DNA of 64,000 nt, taken from assembly GCA_902557775.1 (NCBI GenBank), contig CACEBD010000004.1:1-64000 (forward strand), written 5' to 3'. Under the pieces are notes generated by a model that was given only the letters and a program-made list of their open reading frames with translations, made no database searches and was not told where the DNA came from. The translations under genes and the position numbers were made by a program. This DNA is from an uncultured Pelagibacteraceae bacterium. GTDB taxonomy: Bacteria > Pseudomonadota > Alphaproteobacteria > Pelagibacterales > Pelagibacteraceae. The first letter of the stretch is position 1. Every line of letters starts with the position of its first letter. Shown here piece after piece: positions 25,921 to 36,052 of this stretch.

Positions 25921-27348
25921 GTGAAAGAAATTCAAAGCATTCAAAAAAAAATTGACAATAAGCAACCCTCAAATATAGAAGCCGAGCAAGCACTAATTGG
26001 TTCTGTGCTAGTAAACAACGATATTATTGATGAAATATCGTCAATAATTAGCTCGTCAACCTTTTATGATCCTGCTCATACTAAAATTTACGAGGTTATT
26101 GAGACTTTGAATAAAAAAGGGATGATAGCAAATCCTATAACACTTAAAAATTTCTTCGAAAAAGACAATATGCTAGATGAAGTTGGTGGAACAGAATATC
26201 TTGTAAAACTTACTAGATTCTCTAGCTCTACTAAGCAAGCTGTTGATTATGCAAAGATTATTCATGAAATGTTTTTAAGAAGAGAACTAGTTTTAATTTC
26301 AGATAAATTATCAACTGATACTTTGAACGCAAATGATCAAGAGCAAAATGCTGAAGATATCATTGAAAGTGCGGAAAAGTCTCTTTTTGATTTAGCAGAA
26401 CGAGGAAGCTTCTCACAATCTTATATAAAGTTTAATCAGGCAATAGATCAAACTATACAAATGGCAACTATGGCGATGCAAAGTGATCAAGGTATAGTTG
26501 GTATTCCAACGGGTTTAACAGACTTAGATGAAAAATTAGGAGGATTACATAAGTCAGATCTAATTATTCTGGCTGGTAGACCTTCTATGGGTAAAACCGC
26601 ATTAGCTACAAACATAGCATACAATGCTTCACAACATATTTTAAAAAGACAAGAAAAATCATCTGTTGCTTTTTTTTCTTTAGAAATGTCTTCAGAACAA
26701 TTATCAACTAGAATTTTATCCGAACAAGCAAAAATAAGATCTGATGACATCAGACGCGGAAAAGTAAATGAAGAAGAAATTAACAGATATATTGAAACTT
26801 CAAGAAATATTTATAATCTTCCCTTATTTATTGATGAAACACCGGCAATTACAATAGCAACATTAAGTAATAGAGCAAGAAGAATGAAAAGACTATTTGG
26901 ATTAAGTTTAATAGTAGTAGATTACATACAATTAATGAGATCTAGTTCAAATAAAAATGACGGAAGGGTTCAAGAAATCTCAGAAATAACCCAAGGATTA
27001 AAAGCTCTTGCTAAAGAATTATCAGTTCCTGTTTTAGCATTATCTCAATTATCAAGAGCTGTAGAGCAAAGAGACGATAAACAACCTCAATTAGCTGATT
27101 TAAGAGAGTCAGGTTCAATTGAACAAGATGCTGATGTTGTAATGTTCGTATACAGAGAAGCTTATTATTTAGAGAGAAAACAGCCAAAATTAGGATCAAT
27201 TGAACACGCAGAATGGCAATCAAAGATGAATGACGTTAATGGACTAGCTGATATAATATTAGGTAAACAAAGACATGGTCCAACTGGTGTTGTTAAGGTT
27301 GAGTTTGAAGGCATATATACAAAATTCAAAGATTTAGGTAAAAAATAG
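25921..27348 (+). CDS. dnaB: Replicative DNA helicase DnaB
   Basis: Hexameric 5'-3' helicase of the replisome. The 475-residue protein has the N-terminal domain (NIEAEQALIGSVLVNNDIID), a linker, and a RecA-like motor with Walker A GRPSMGKTALA, Walker B LIVVDYIQLM and DLRESGSIEQDADVV. It starts with GTG. The S6-S18-L9-DnaB order is common in bacteria. In alphaproteobacteria alr and radA often follow; here an RND exporter gene does. Confidence 0.97.
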   Translation: MKEIQSIQKKIDNKQPSNIEAEQALIGSVLVNNDIIDEISSIISSSTFYDPAHTKIYEVIETLNKKGMIANPITLKNFFEKDNMLDEVGGTEYLVKLTRFSSSTKQAVDYAKIIHEMFLRRELVLISDKLSTDTLNANDQEQNAEDIIESAEKSLFDLAERGSFSQSYIKFNQAIDQTIQMATMAMQSDQGIVGIPTGLTDLDEKLGGLHKSDLIILAGRPSMGKTALATNIAYNASQHILKRQEKSSVAFFSLEMSSEQLSTRILSEQAKIRSDDIRRGKVNEEEINRYIETSRNIYNLPLFIDETPAITIATLSNRARRMKRLFGLSLIVVDYIQLMRSSSNKNDGRVQEISEITQGLKALAKELSVPVLALSQLSRAVEQRDDKQPQLADLRESGSIEQDADVVMFVYREAYYLERKQPKLGSIEHAEWQSKMNDVNGLADIILGKQRHGPTGVVKVEFEGIYTKFKDLGKK

Positions 27349-27401
27349 AGTTAATTTTTTCTTTAGTTATAAGTAAATTAAGATATATGTGAAATATCTC
27401 A

Positions 27402-29879
27402 ATGTGGACTTATATTTATAAAAAATTAGTAATAGATTTTCCAAAGTTTACTCTTTTTTTATTGTTAAGTATTATAATTTTTTCATTTTATCAGGCTAAA
27501 AATTTTAATTTAGATGCTTCATCTGATGCGCTTCTCTTAGAAGGCGATAAAGACTTAAAATATTTAAGAGAAATAAATGAAAGATATGGATCTAAGGACT
27601 TTTTAGTTCTTACTTATGCTCCTGTTTCGAGTTTTACAGAAAAAGAAACAATTTTAAATTTACAGCTTTTAAAATCAAAAATTGAGAAATTAACTTGGGT
27701 TGATAGTGTTATCACCGTTATTGATGTACCTTTGCTTAAAAGTACCGATGAAAGCCTAATGGATAGACTAAAAAATTATAAAACTTTAGCCTATCCAGAG
27801 ATTGATAGAAAAAGAGGTTTTGAGGAGATTTTAAATAGTCCAATTTATAAAAATTACGTTATTAGTGAAGATGGAAAAACATCTGGAATAGTTGTTTATA
27901 TTAAAGAAGATCAAAGATTGGCTGAGTACATTAAAATTAAAGATAAATATTTTAATCAGATCAATGATATTGGTCTTAATAAAGAAGAGAAAAAAAATTA
28001 TAAAAAATTTCTCAAAGAATATGAGGAATATAAAAATCTTTACAATTTAAGAAATCACCAAAATATAAATGAAATAAGAGATGTTATTAGTAGATATGGT
28101 GAAAATGCTAAAATTCATCTAGGAGGCATACCTATGATTGCTGATGACATGATGAGTTTCATAAAAAGCGATATAATAGTTTTTGGTATAGGAGTGTTTA
28201 TTTTCATTATAGTGACGCTATGGTTTATTTTTAAAAATGTTAAATGGGTAGTAATGCCATTATTAGGTTGTTTAACGTCGGTAATAATCATGATGGGTCT
28301 TTTAGGTCTTATTGGTTGGAAAGTGACAGTCATTTCATCAAATTTTATTGCTTTAATGCTTATACTGAACATGGCAATGAATATTCATCTAACGGTAAGA
28401 TTTTTACAATTAAAAAAAGAATATCCAGATATTTCAAAAAAAGAGGCGGTCCTTGAAGCTACAAATAGAATGTTTCTGCCAATACTTTACACAATTATGA
28501 CAACCATCTGTGCTTTTTTATCATTAATTTTTAGCGGCATAAAACCAATTATTGATTTTGGCTGGATGATGACTCTGGGACTAATAGTTTCGTTGTTAGT
28601 TACATTTACTCTTTTACCCTCTTTATTAAGTATTTTTTCTTCAGAAAAAGAGCTTAATATTAAAGATACTGAGAAATCAATTATTACATCATTTTTGGCA
28701 TCGGTTGCAAAAAGAAGTAACTTTTTAATCTTTGGTTCAACTTTTGTTATTATCATAGCAAGCGTAATAGGAATAACTAAATTGAAAGTAGAAAATAGTT
28801 TTATCAATTATTTTGATAAAGAAACAGAAATTTACAAGGGTATGAAAAAAATTGATGATGATCTTGGAGGTACAACACCTTTAAATATTATTTTAAAATT
28901 TCCTTCAAACGCTCAAGAAAAAAATGAGGAAGATGAATTTTCTGAGTGGGAGGAAGATACAGAAAAAAATGAGGAGAAATCAAAATATTGGTTTACACGG
29001 GATAAAATGGACAAAATTTTAAAAGTGCATGATTATTTAGAATCTCTTCCGGAAATTGGAAAAGTATTATCTTTTGGATCAATATTAAGGGTAGCGGAAG
29101 ACCTTAATAAGAAAAAACTTGAAAGTTTAGAAATAGCAGTTCTGTATAGTAAAATTCCTGATGAGATAAAAAAGGAAATTGTTTCCCCTTATATTTCTGT
29201 AGAAAAAGATGAAGCCAGAATCGCTGTAAGAATTAAAGATTCATTAGAAGATCTTCGAAGAAATGAATTAATTAAAAAAATTAATAGTGACTTAAATAAT
29301 AAGCTGAGACTCAAAAAAGAAGAGTATAATTTGACAGGGGTTTTAATCTTATTTAACAATCTGTTACAAAGTTTATTTAAATCTCAAATTTTAACATTGG
29401 GAATAGTAATATTTGGAATTTTCTGTATGTTTTTTATACTATTTAGAAATATCTCTTTATCTTTAATAGGAGTTGTTCCGAACTTTATAGCAGCTTTTTT
29501 TATCCTAGGAATTATAGGCTTGTTAGGTATTCCTTTAGATATGATGACTATTACTATTGCGGCTATCACAATTGGAATTGCAGTAGATAATAGCATTCAT
29601 TATATATATAGATTTAGAGAAGAATTTAAAAAGATAAGTAGCTATAACAAAACTTTAGAAAGATGTCATAGCACAGTTGGTATTGCTATCTTAAATACTT
29701 CCATAACTATTGTTTTTGGTTTCTCAATATTAGTATTATCTAACTTTATACCAACAATATATTTTGGTGTTTTTACAGGTCTTGCGATGTTATTAGCTAT
29801 GATTTCAGTACTGACACTACTTCCTAAATTACTTTTAATATTTAAACCATTTGGAAGTGATAAAGAAAATATTATATAA
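27402..29879 (+). CDS. RND superfamily exporter (MMPL/YdfJ-like)
   Basis: Large inner-membrane transporter of 825 residues. It has the twofold RND layout: helix 1 (about 15-32), a long periplasmic loop, five or six helices (about 265-420), helix 7 (about 445-465), a second loop and a final six-helix block. The second half has ITIGIAVDNSIHYIYRF, with the Asp and His of the proton-relay helix. The equivalent first-half helix (LNMAMNIHLTVRF) lacks the Asp. The second loop carries a short acidic stretch (QEKNEEDEFSEWEEDTEKNE). It resembles COG1033 exporters that handle lipids or hopanoids; the substrate here is unknown. The stop overlaps the cvpA ATG by one base. Confidence 0.8.
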   Translation: MWTYIYKKLVIDFPKFTLFLLLSIIIFSFYQAKNFNLDASSDALLLEGDKDLKYLREINERYGSKDFLVLTYAPVSSFTEKETILNLQLLKSKIEKLTWVDSVITVIDVPLLKSTDESLMDRLKNYKTLAYPEIDRKRGFEEILNSPIYKNYVISEDGKTSGIVVYIKEDQRLAEYIKIKDKYFNQINDIGLNKEEKKNYKKFLKEYEEYKNLYNLRNHQNINEIRDVISRYGENAKIHLGGIPMIADDMMSFIKSDIIVFGIGVFIFIIVTLWFIFKNVKWVVMPLLGCLTSVIIMMGLLGLIGWKVTVISSNFIALMLILNMAMNIHLTVRFLQLKKEYPDISKKEAVLEATNRMFLPILYTIMTTICAFLSLIFSGIKPIIDFGWMMTLGLIVSLLVTFTLLPSLLSIFSSEKELNIKDTEKSIITSFLASVAKRSNFLIFGSTFVIIIASVIGITKLKVENSFINYFDKETEIYKGMKKIDDDLGGTTPLNIILKFPSNAQEKNEEDEFSEWEEDTEKNEEKSKYWFTRDKMDKILKVHDYLESLPEIGKVLSFGSILRVAEDLNKKKLESLEIAVLYSKIPDEIKKEIVSPYISVEKDEARIAVRIKDSLEDLRRNELIKKINSDLNNKLRLKKEEYNLTGVLILFNNLLQSLFKSQILTLGIVIFGIFCMFFILFRNISLSLIGVVPNFIAAFFILGIIGLLGIPLDMMTITIAAITIGIAVDNSIHYIYRFREEFKKISSYNKTLERCHSTVGIAILNTSITIVFGFSILVLSNFIPTIYFGVFTGLAMLLAMISVLTLLPKLLLIFKPFGSDKENII

Positions 29880-30424
29880 TGCTAAATGTCTTTGATAGCG
29901 TAACCGAAAATTTAAATATATTTGACTCATCAGTTTTTTTTATTTTTACTTACTGTATAATTCAATGTTTTATAAAAGGTTTTTCATTAAGTTTGATTTC
30001 TTTTATGAAATGGGTGATTTCTACTATTGTTACAATAATTTTAGTTCCTAAGCTTCAACCTATAGTAAGCGAGTATATTGAGTCTGAATTTGTAAATAAC
30101 GTTGGTTTAGGTATTTTAATATTCGTAATAACATTGTTCTTAATTATTTTGATGGGAAAAGCTCTTAGTAGAGCGGTCACTTGGACAGGTGTTGGATCCA
30201 TTGATAAAATTTTTGGCTTACTATTTGGTGTATTTAAAGGTTATGTTGTATCAGTGTGCATATTTTCTATATTAAATTGGTTTTATCCTTATCAGAATTG
30301 GGGTATATCAGCAAAGGACGCGATTTCTTTTAAGTTTATTAATCAAGGAAGTGAAATACTGATCGAAGAATTCCCGTCAGGAGAAGATTTCATCGACACG
30401 AAAGAAAAAATTGAAAAGATTTAA
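29879..30424 (+). CDS. cvpA: CvpA family membrane protein
   Basis: Small inner-membrane protein of the colicin V production family, commonly placed before purF. The 181-residue product has four predicted membrane helices, with FIKGFSLSLISFMKW in the first third and GSIDKIFGLLFGVFKGYVV as a family hallmark. The biochemical role is poorly defined. It overlaps the purF start by 14 bp and the RND gene by one base. Confidence 0.88.
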   Translation: MLNVFDSVTENLNIFDSSVFFIFTYCIIQCFIKGFSLSLISFMKWVISTIVTIILVPKLQPIVSEYIESEFVNNVGLGILIFVITLFLIILMGKALSRAVTWTGVGSIDKIFGLLFGVFKGYVVSVCIFSILNWFYPYQNWGISAKDAISFKFINQGSEILIEEFPSGEDFIDTKEKIEKI

Positions 30425-31862
30425 CTTTGATAAACTAAAAGAAGAATGTGGTATTTTTGGAATATCCAACCACGCAGATGCATCGACCTTAGTAGCTTTA
30501 GGATTGCATGCATTACAACATAGAGGTCAAGAAGGCTGTGGAATTGTTTCCTTTGATGGTAAAAACTATCACTCTGAAAAAAGGCAAGGTTTAGTTGGGG
30601 ATCACTTCACAGACTCTGAAACACTTAAAAAATTGCCTGGGAGTTTTGCAATTGGGCACAACAGATATTCGACTACAGGAGAAACTTCACTGAGAAATAT
30701 ACAACCTTTCTTTGCAGATTTACATACGGGAGGTTTAAGTATTGCTCATAATGGAAATTTAACTAATGCACTTTTTTTAAGAGAGGAGCTTGTTAAAGAC
30801 GGGGCTATATTCAGAACAACAAGCGATACTGAAACTATCGTTCAGCTTATAGCAAAATCTAAAAGAGAAAAATTTATCGATAAATTAATCGATACACTTT
30901 TTCAAATTCAAGGAGGTTACTCCTTAGTCTTGATGACAAATAAAAAACTTGTTGGGGTCAGAGATCCATTTGGAATAAGACCTTTAGTTGTCGGAAAATT
31001 AAAAGAGTCATTTATATTAGCTTCTGAAACTTGTGCGTTGGATATAGTTGGAGCAAAATTTATAAGAGAAGTAGAAAATGGAGAAATAGTTTTCGTTGAA
31101 AAAAATGAACTCAAAAGTATTAAACCTTTTCCAAAGATAAAACCTAGGCCTTGTGTGTTTGAATATATTTATTTTGCTAGACCAGATAGTATTATTGAAA
31201 ATAAGTGTGCCTATGAATATAGAAAGAATTTAGGTATCCAACTTGCCAAAGAAACAGATTTTGAAGCAGATCTTGTTGTACCTGTGCCCGACTCAGGTGT
31301 ACCAGCTGCCCTTGGATTTGCTGAATACTCAAAAAAAAATTTTGAGCTTGGTTTAATCAGAAATCATTACGTCGGGCGAACTTTCATTGAGCCAACACAA
31401 AATATCAGAAGTTTAGGGGTAAAACTAAAACTTAGTTCGACAAAAACAATCGTTAAAAATAAGTCAATTATACTAATTGATGACTCCTTAGTAAGAGGAA
31501 CTACTTGTCACAAAATTGTTAAAATGCTTTATGAAGCTGGAGCAAAAGAAGTGCATGTTAGAATTGCTTGTCCCGAAATAAAATTTCCAGATTTTTATGG
31601 TGTTGATATGCCCACAAAAGAGGAATTGTTAGCATATCAAAAAGATAATAAGCAAATGACTGATTACATAAAAGCTAAAAGTTTGAAATTTTTAAGTTTG
31701 AATGGATTGTATCGTGCGCTTACAGGTAAAGATAGAAATTCTAGTTACCCTCAATTTAGTGATCATTATTTTACGGGTGAGTATCCAATAAAACCATCGG
31801 ATAATATTAAAGGTTTAAAAGTAAAGCAGTTGTCCTTACTTAGCGGCAAGTCAAATAACTAA
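30411..31862 (+). CDS. purF: Amidophosphoribosyltransferase
   Basis: First committed step of purine synthesis, PRPP plus glutamine to phosphoribosylamine. The 483-residue precursor has the short propeptide ending KEE before the nucleophile in CGIFGIS, the N-terminal nucleophile glutaminase region (GHNRYSTTG, SIAHNGNLTN), and the PRPP site IILIDDSLVRGTT. The late Cys pair of iron-sulfur PurF enzymes is replaced (SSYPQFSDHYF), so no Fe-S cluster is expected. It shares CTAA with the convergent lipoprotein gene. Confidence 0.97.
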   Translation: MKRFNFDKLKEECGIFGISNHADASTLVALGLHALQHRGQEGCGIVSFDGKNYHSEKRQGLVGDHFTDSETLKKLPGSFAIGHNRYSTTGETSLRNIQPFFADLHTGGLSIAHNGNLTNALFLREELVKDGAIFRTTSDTETIVQLIAKSKREKFIDKLIDTLFQIQGGYSLVLMTNKKLVGVRDPFGIRPLVVGKLKESFILASETCALDIVGAKFIREVENGEIVFVEKNELKSIKPFPKIKPRPCVFEYIYFARPDSIIENKCAYEYRKNLGIQLAKETDFEADLVVPVPDSGVPAALGFAEYSKKNFELGLIRNHYVGRTFIEPTQNIRSLGVKLKLSSTKTIVKNKSIILIDDSLVRGTTCHKIVKMLYEAGAKEVHVRIACPEIKFPDFYGVDMPTKEELLAYQKDNKQMTDYIKAKSLKFLSLNGLYRALTGKDRNSSYPQFSDHYFTGEYPIKPSDNIKGLKVKQLSLLSGKSNN

Positions 31863-33190
31863 TTAACTATAGAAACCCTATTTTTTTGGTCTAAATATAG
31901 GACTGAGCTATCAATAAAGATTGGATTTGTTTTTATTTTTGTTGGAAGTTTATTGATATTTTTTAATTCACCACGGACTCCAAAGTTAAGAACAAAGGAA
32001 TTTTTAAGAAAAATTAAAATTTCTTTATTTGCTATAAATATTGATTTAAACTTAACTTCCTTTTTTTTTGTATTTAAAAATTCAGCTATTTTTTGATTTA
32101 TATCATAAGAGTAAATTATTTTATTATTTTTCAAATTAATCGAGATAATAAGATTATTTTTAGTTATTAGAAACAGGTAGTCGTTATTTATAAATGGCTT
32201 TATTATTGGAGAGAAATTCTTACTGAATAAAATTAGACCTGTTTTTGAGTCTATTACATAAATATTTTGGTTTGACGATACTATAATTCTACCATTATAG
32301 TTAATTATTTCATTCCCAAAAAAAATATTACTTAATGATAATTCTTGTGACTCATTAATATTTATAAACCAATTAATATTTAAGCTTTCTTTATCTATTG
32401 AATATAATGAACCAAACGTATTCAAAAATAAAATACTATCATTAGTTAAAGATATATTATTAATAAATTTATTTTTTGCCAAGGTTTCCTCTGTAGGTAT
32501 TAATTTTAAAAGTTTTCCATCTAGCTTATTGAAAAAAAATAAACTATTATTTTGATTTGCAACAATTAAATAATTCTGTCCAAATTTTAAATTTGATCTA
32601 AAGGGTATTTCATAATTTTTTGCCCATAAGACCTTATTTGTAACAAAATCATAAGCATATAAATAACCAATATTATCAGAAACATAGATAATATTATTTT
32701 CAACTATCATATTTAATTTTTTTTTCAATTTTTTAAATTTTTTTTTATAAAAATTAAATTTATAAATTACTTTTTTTTCGGCAAGGGAAAATATGATAAT
32801 ATTTCCTTTTAAATCACTAGAAATTATATTTTCATTTTTAAATAAAATAAAATTATCTATCTCATTTGAGGATATTTTTTTACTTTTAAAAAGTAATTCA
32901 TTTTTATTTTCATAAGTGAAATGATCAAAATTGTTTGACTTGTTATAAAATATATCATTCCAATTAGAATTATTGACTGGTTTTGATATATTAAATTTAA
33001 AATTACTAGGTATTTGTATTGTATCTTCAAAAATTTTATTTTTTATTTTAAGTGTTTTAAAATCTTTAAAAACATCATCGTCGATTTTAGAAATTTCATT
33101 AGTATTTTTCCAAATTCCTGATTTATTATCAAATGAACAAGCTGAAATAAGAATTAAAATTAAAGTGATCGAAAAAGATTTTTTAAACAT
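31859..33190 (-). CDS. bamB: BamB-like lipoprotein with PQQ-type beta-propeller
   Basis: Probable outer-membrane lipoprotein resembling BamB of the beta-barrel assembly machine. The 443-residue protein has a lipoprotein signal ending LISAC (residue 18). Repeated beta-propeller blades follow, such as ISSDLKGNIIIFSLAEKKVIYK, IYVSDNIGYLYAYDFVTNKVLWAKNY and IYVIDSKTGLILFSKNF. It is directly downstream of a YfgM-like gene, the usual yfgM-bamB arrangement. The GTPase gene der, usually next, is missing here. Sequence is fast-evolving, so the assignment leans on domain and context. Confidence 0.75.
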   Translation of the reverse strand: MFKKSFSITLILILISACSFDNKSGIWKNTNEISKIDDDVFKDFKTLKIKNKIFEDTIQIPSNFKFNISKPVNNSNWNDIFYNKSNNFDHFTYENKNELLFKSKKISSNEIDNFILFKNENIISSDLKGNIIIFSLAEKKVIYKFNFYKKKFKKLKKKLNMIVENNIIYVSDNIGYLYAYDFVTNKVLWAKNYEIPFRSNLKFGQNYLIVANQNNSLFFFNKLDGKLLKLIPTEETLAKNKFINNISLTNDSILFLNTFGSLYSIDKESLNINWFININESQELSLSNIFFGNEIINYNGRIIVSSNQNIYVIDSKTGLILFSKNFSPIIKPFINNDYLFLITKNNLIISINLKNNKIIYSYDINQKIAEFLNTKKKEVKFKSIFIANKEILIFLKNSFVLNFGVRGELKNINKLPTKIKTNPIFIDSSVLYLDQKNRVSIVN

Positions 33191-33200
33191 CTATTATTAA

Positions 33201-33707
33201 TTATTTCTCTAGTATGCCTTCGGCTAATAATTTAATAGTTGGGTCCGTATTTACTAAATTTTTCAAGATATCATATCCTTGGGTATCAGAGTTTTTAATT
33301 AAATATAAAGCTTTTTTAAAAAGTAAAATATTTTTTCTATCTTCAGTTATATTTAAATTTTCAGCTATTTCGTAATACTTCATAATTTTTGTTTTATCTT
33401 TTTCTAATTTTTTTTCTACTAACACATTTAAAGCTAAAATTGTATAGAAGTTATTTTTACTAAGTATAACTTCTTCAAGTAAAATTTTTGATTTTTCTGT
33501 ATCATTTTTTGAAAGATATAATCCTGCTTGAATATATTTTTCTGAAATTAAAGCGTTTTTTTTTTCATTACTTAATTTAATGAAATTTACAGTTATAATT
33601 GATGTAATTAATAATATAGATAAGAGAAGTAATTTATATTTATTCTCTTTAATTATTAAAAAAATTTTATCCTTAAATTCTAGATTATTCTCAGTATTAT
33701 TATCCAT
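33201..33707 (-). CDS. YfgM-like membrane-anchored TPR protein
   Basis: The 168-residue protein has a cytoplasmic N-terminus, one membrane helix at about residues 25-45 (KLLLLSILLITSIITVNF) and a periplasmic helical-repeat region (YIQAGLYLSKNDTEKSKILLEE). This fits YfgM, an ancillary SecYEG/PpiD-associated protein in E. coli. It lies between panB (8-bp overlap) and the BamB-like gene, matching the usual alphaproteobacterial order. The match to YfgM is by architecture and position rather than strong motifs. Confidence 0.7.
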   Translation of the reverse strand: MDNNTENNLEFKDKIFLIIKENKYKLLLLSILLITSIITVNFIKLSNEKKNALISEKYIQAGLYLSKNDTEKSKILLEEVILSKNNFYTILALNVLVEKKLEKDKTKIMKYYEIAENLNITEDRKNILLFKKALYLIKNSDTQGYDILKNLVNTDPTIKLLAEGILEK

Positions 33708-34479
33708 TTAAAAAATTCTTTTTTGTAGGAAATTTGTTTGTTTTGACATCTCTAGTATATTTTTTTACAGCTTTTTCAATTATTCTATTTATAAAAGTAT
33801 ATTTTTTTACAAATTTTGGGTAAAAACCACTTAATCCAATCATATCATCTGTTACTAAGATTTGCCCGTCACAAAAATTTGAAGATCCAATGCCGATAGT
33901 AGGTATTCTCAGTTTTTTTGTAATTTTTTCTGCACATTTAGAGTAAATACACTCTAAAACGATAGAAAATGCCCCAGCTTTCTCTATTTTTATTGCTTCG
34001 TTAATAAGTTCTTTTTCTTGATTAGGAGTAAAACCCTCTACCTTGAATTTTTTTTTAAACTGAGGGGTATAACCTATGTGACCCATTACAGGAATTTTAG
34101 ATTTTACCAATTCTTTAATAATTTCATAATTTTTACTATTGCTCTCTAACTTAACTGCATCACATTTTGTTAAACTCATTATTAATTTGGCATTTTTTTT
34201 TGCTATTTTTTTATTTACATAAGAACCCTTGGGCATATCTACTACTAACAAGGATTTTTTAATTCCTTTTTTTACGCTTAAGGTGTGTTGTATTATGTTG
34301 TCTATACTTATTTCGTGGGTATTTTTTAAACCGTACAAAACATTTGCCATAGAATCTCCAACTAAAACAATATCACAATATTTATCTAAAATTCTGGCTA
34401 TATTTTTGGAATAAGCCGTTAAACTTACTATTTTTGATTTATTTTTTTTTTTAAGAATATTTTTAATTTTACTATTCAT
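33700..34479 (-). CDS. panB: 3-methyl-2-oxobutanoate hydroxymethyltransferase
   Basis: Makes ketopantoate for pantothenate (vitamin B5) and coenzyme A. The 259-residue TIM-barrel protein shows SLTAYSKNIARI, LVGDSMANVLYGL with metal-binding Asp, LLVVDMPKGSY, DAVKLES, GHIGYTPQF and VLECI. The catalytic Glu in ECI is present. It is embedded in the guaB-TPR-guaA-panB-yfgM-bamB series. No panC, panD or panE gene is in the window. Confidence 0.94.
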   Translation of the reverse strand: MNSKIKNILKKKNKSKIVSLTAYSKNIARILDKYCDIVLVGDSMANVLYGLKNTHEISIDNIIQHTLSVKKGIKKSLLVVDMPKGSYVNKKIAKKNAKLIMSLTKCDAVKLESNSKNYEIIKELVKSKIPVMGHIGYTPQFKKKFKVEGFTPNQEKELINEAIKIEKAGAFSIVLECIYSKCAEKITKKLRIPTIGIGSSNFCDGQILVTDDMIGLSGFYPKFVKKYTFINRIIEKAVKKYTRDVKTNKFPTKKNFLNG

Positions 34480-34492
34480 CTAACTCAAATAT

Positions 34493-36052
34493 TTACTCTA
34501 ATTCAATTGTACTTGGTGGCTTTGAGCTTATATCATATACTACTCTATTTATACCTCTTACCTTATTTATAATTTTATTTGATATTTTATCCAAAAAATC
34601 TTTAGGAAAATTGAAATAATCTGCAGTCATACCATCTTCAGACGTAACAGCTCTAAGTAAGCAGGTATATTCATACGTTCTAGAGTCGCCCATCACTCCT
34701 ACTGTTTTAATAGGTAATAGCGCAGCATAAGCTTGCCAAATTTTATCATAAAGATTATTTTTGTTTAGTTCATTTATAAAGATATAATCTGCTTCTTGAA
34801 GTATTTTTATTTTTTCTAAAGTTATATTTCCTATTATTCTTATTCCTAAACCAGGACCAGGAAATGGATGTCTATAACAAATATTTTTATTTAGACCCAA
34901 AGAATCTCCTAAAACTCTGACTTCATCTTTAAAAAACTCTTTAAGTGGTTCAATTAATTTAAGTTTCATTTTCTTTGGCAAGCCACCAACATTATGATGT
35001 GATTTAATTTTTGAAGATTTACTTCCGGTTGATGATTTGCTTTCAATTATATCAGGATAAAGCGTACCTTGTGCAAGATATTTGACATTTTTAATCTTTT
35101 TAGACTCCCTTTCAAATATTTTGATAAACGAATTTCCTATTATTTTTCTTTTTTTTTCCGGGTTTGAAATATTTTTTAATTTTTTTAAAAAAATATTCGA
35201 TGCTTTAATCAATTTTAAATTTAATTTATATTTATATCTAAACAATTTATAAGTGTATCTAAATTCATTTTTCCTCATAAGGCCTGTATCAACCATTATA
35301 CAAATTAGATTTTTTTTAATTGCCTTATTGATTAATAAAGCAACAACACTACTATCTACACCTCCTGATAAAGCACATATAACCTTATCATCTTTGACTA
35401 TTTCTTTTATTTCTTTAATTAATTTATTTTTTTGAGAAACAACATTCCACTTTTTTTTAATCTTACAAATTAAAAATAAAAAATTTTTAAATATTTGTTT
35501 TCCATTATCTGTGTGGGTAACTTCAGGATGAAATTGAACGCCATAAATTTTATGTCTTTTGCTCTCAATTATTGTTAACTTTGAGTCTTTAGTGTATGCG
35601 ATATTTTTAAAATTTTTAGGTAATTTTACTACAGCATCTTCATGGCTCATCCAAACTGCTTTTTGAGATTTAAAAAAATTTTTTGTAAGAAGCGACGTGT
35701 TTTTTTTGAATATTAATGCTCTACCAAATTCTCTTCTTTTGTTTAAAGATTTAATTTTTCCACCAAATATCTTAGCAATAAGTTGTAACCCGTAACATAT
35801 ACCTAAAATTGGTATTTTTTTTGTGAAAATTTGTTTTGGTATTTTTTGAAACTTTTGTTTTGTTACGGTCGAAGGACCACCTGAAAGTATAATACCTTTT
35901 ATTAAAGTAAAATCTCTAATTTTTTTCGTGTCTTTAGGGGTAATTATCTCAGAATAAACTCCAAGATCGCGTACACGCCTAGCTATTAATTTTGTTACTT
36001 GAGAACCAAAGTCAATTATTAATATCTTTTCCTTATTATCACGAAATTGCAT
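34493..36052 (-). CDS. guaA: GMP synthase (glutamine-hydrolysing)
   Basis: Converts XMP to GMP with glutamine as nitrogen donor. The 519-residue protein has a class I glutaminase domain with the nucleophile motif GICYGLQL and HPEVTHT, an ATP pyrophosphatase loop [12 protein letters not shown], and the C-terminal dimerisation domain ending PPSTIELE. The length is normal. Its ATG directly abuts the TAA of the upstream TPR gene, so guaB, the TPR gene and guaA are probably one transcript. Confidence 0.97.
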   Translation of the reverse strand: MQFRDNKEKILIIDFGSQVTKLIARRVRDLGVYSEIITPKDTKKIRDFTLIKGIILSGGPSTVTKQKFQKIPKQIFTKKIPILGICYGLQLIAKIFGGKIKSLNKRREFGRALIFKKNTSLLTKNFFKSQKAVWMSHEDAVVKLPKNFKNIAYTKDSKLTIIESKRHKIYGVQFHPEVTHTDNGKQIFKNFLFLICKIKKKWNVVSQKNKLIKEIKEIVKDDKVICALSGGVDSSVVALLINKAIKKNLICIMVDTGLMRKNEFRYTYKLFRYKYKLNLKLIKASNIFLKKLKNISNPEKKRKIIGNSFIKIFERESKKIKNVKYLAQGTLYPDIIESKSSTGSKSSKIKSHHNVGGLPKKMKLKLIEPLKEFFKDEVRVLGDSLGLNKNICYRHPFPGPGLGIRIIGNITLEKIKILQEADYIFINELNKNNLYDKIWQAYAALLPIKTVGVMGDSRTYEYTCLLRAVTSEDGMTADYFNFPKDFLDKISNKIINKVRGINRVVYDISSKPPSTIELE

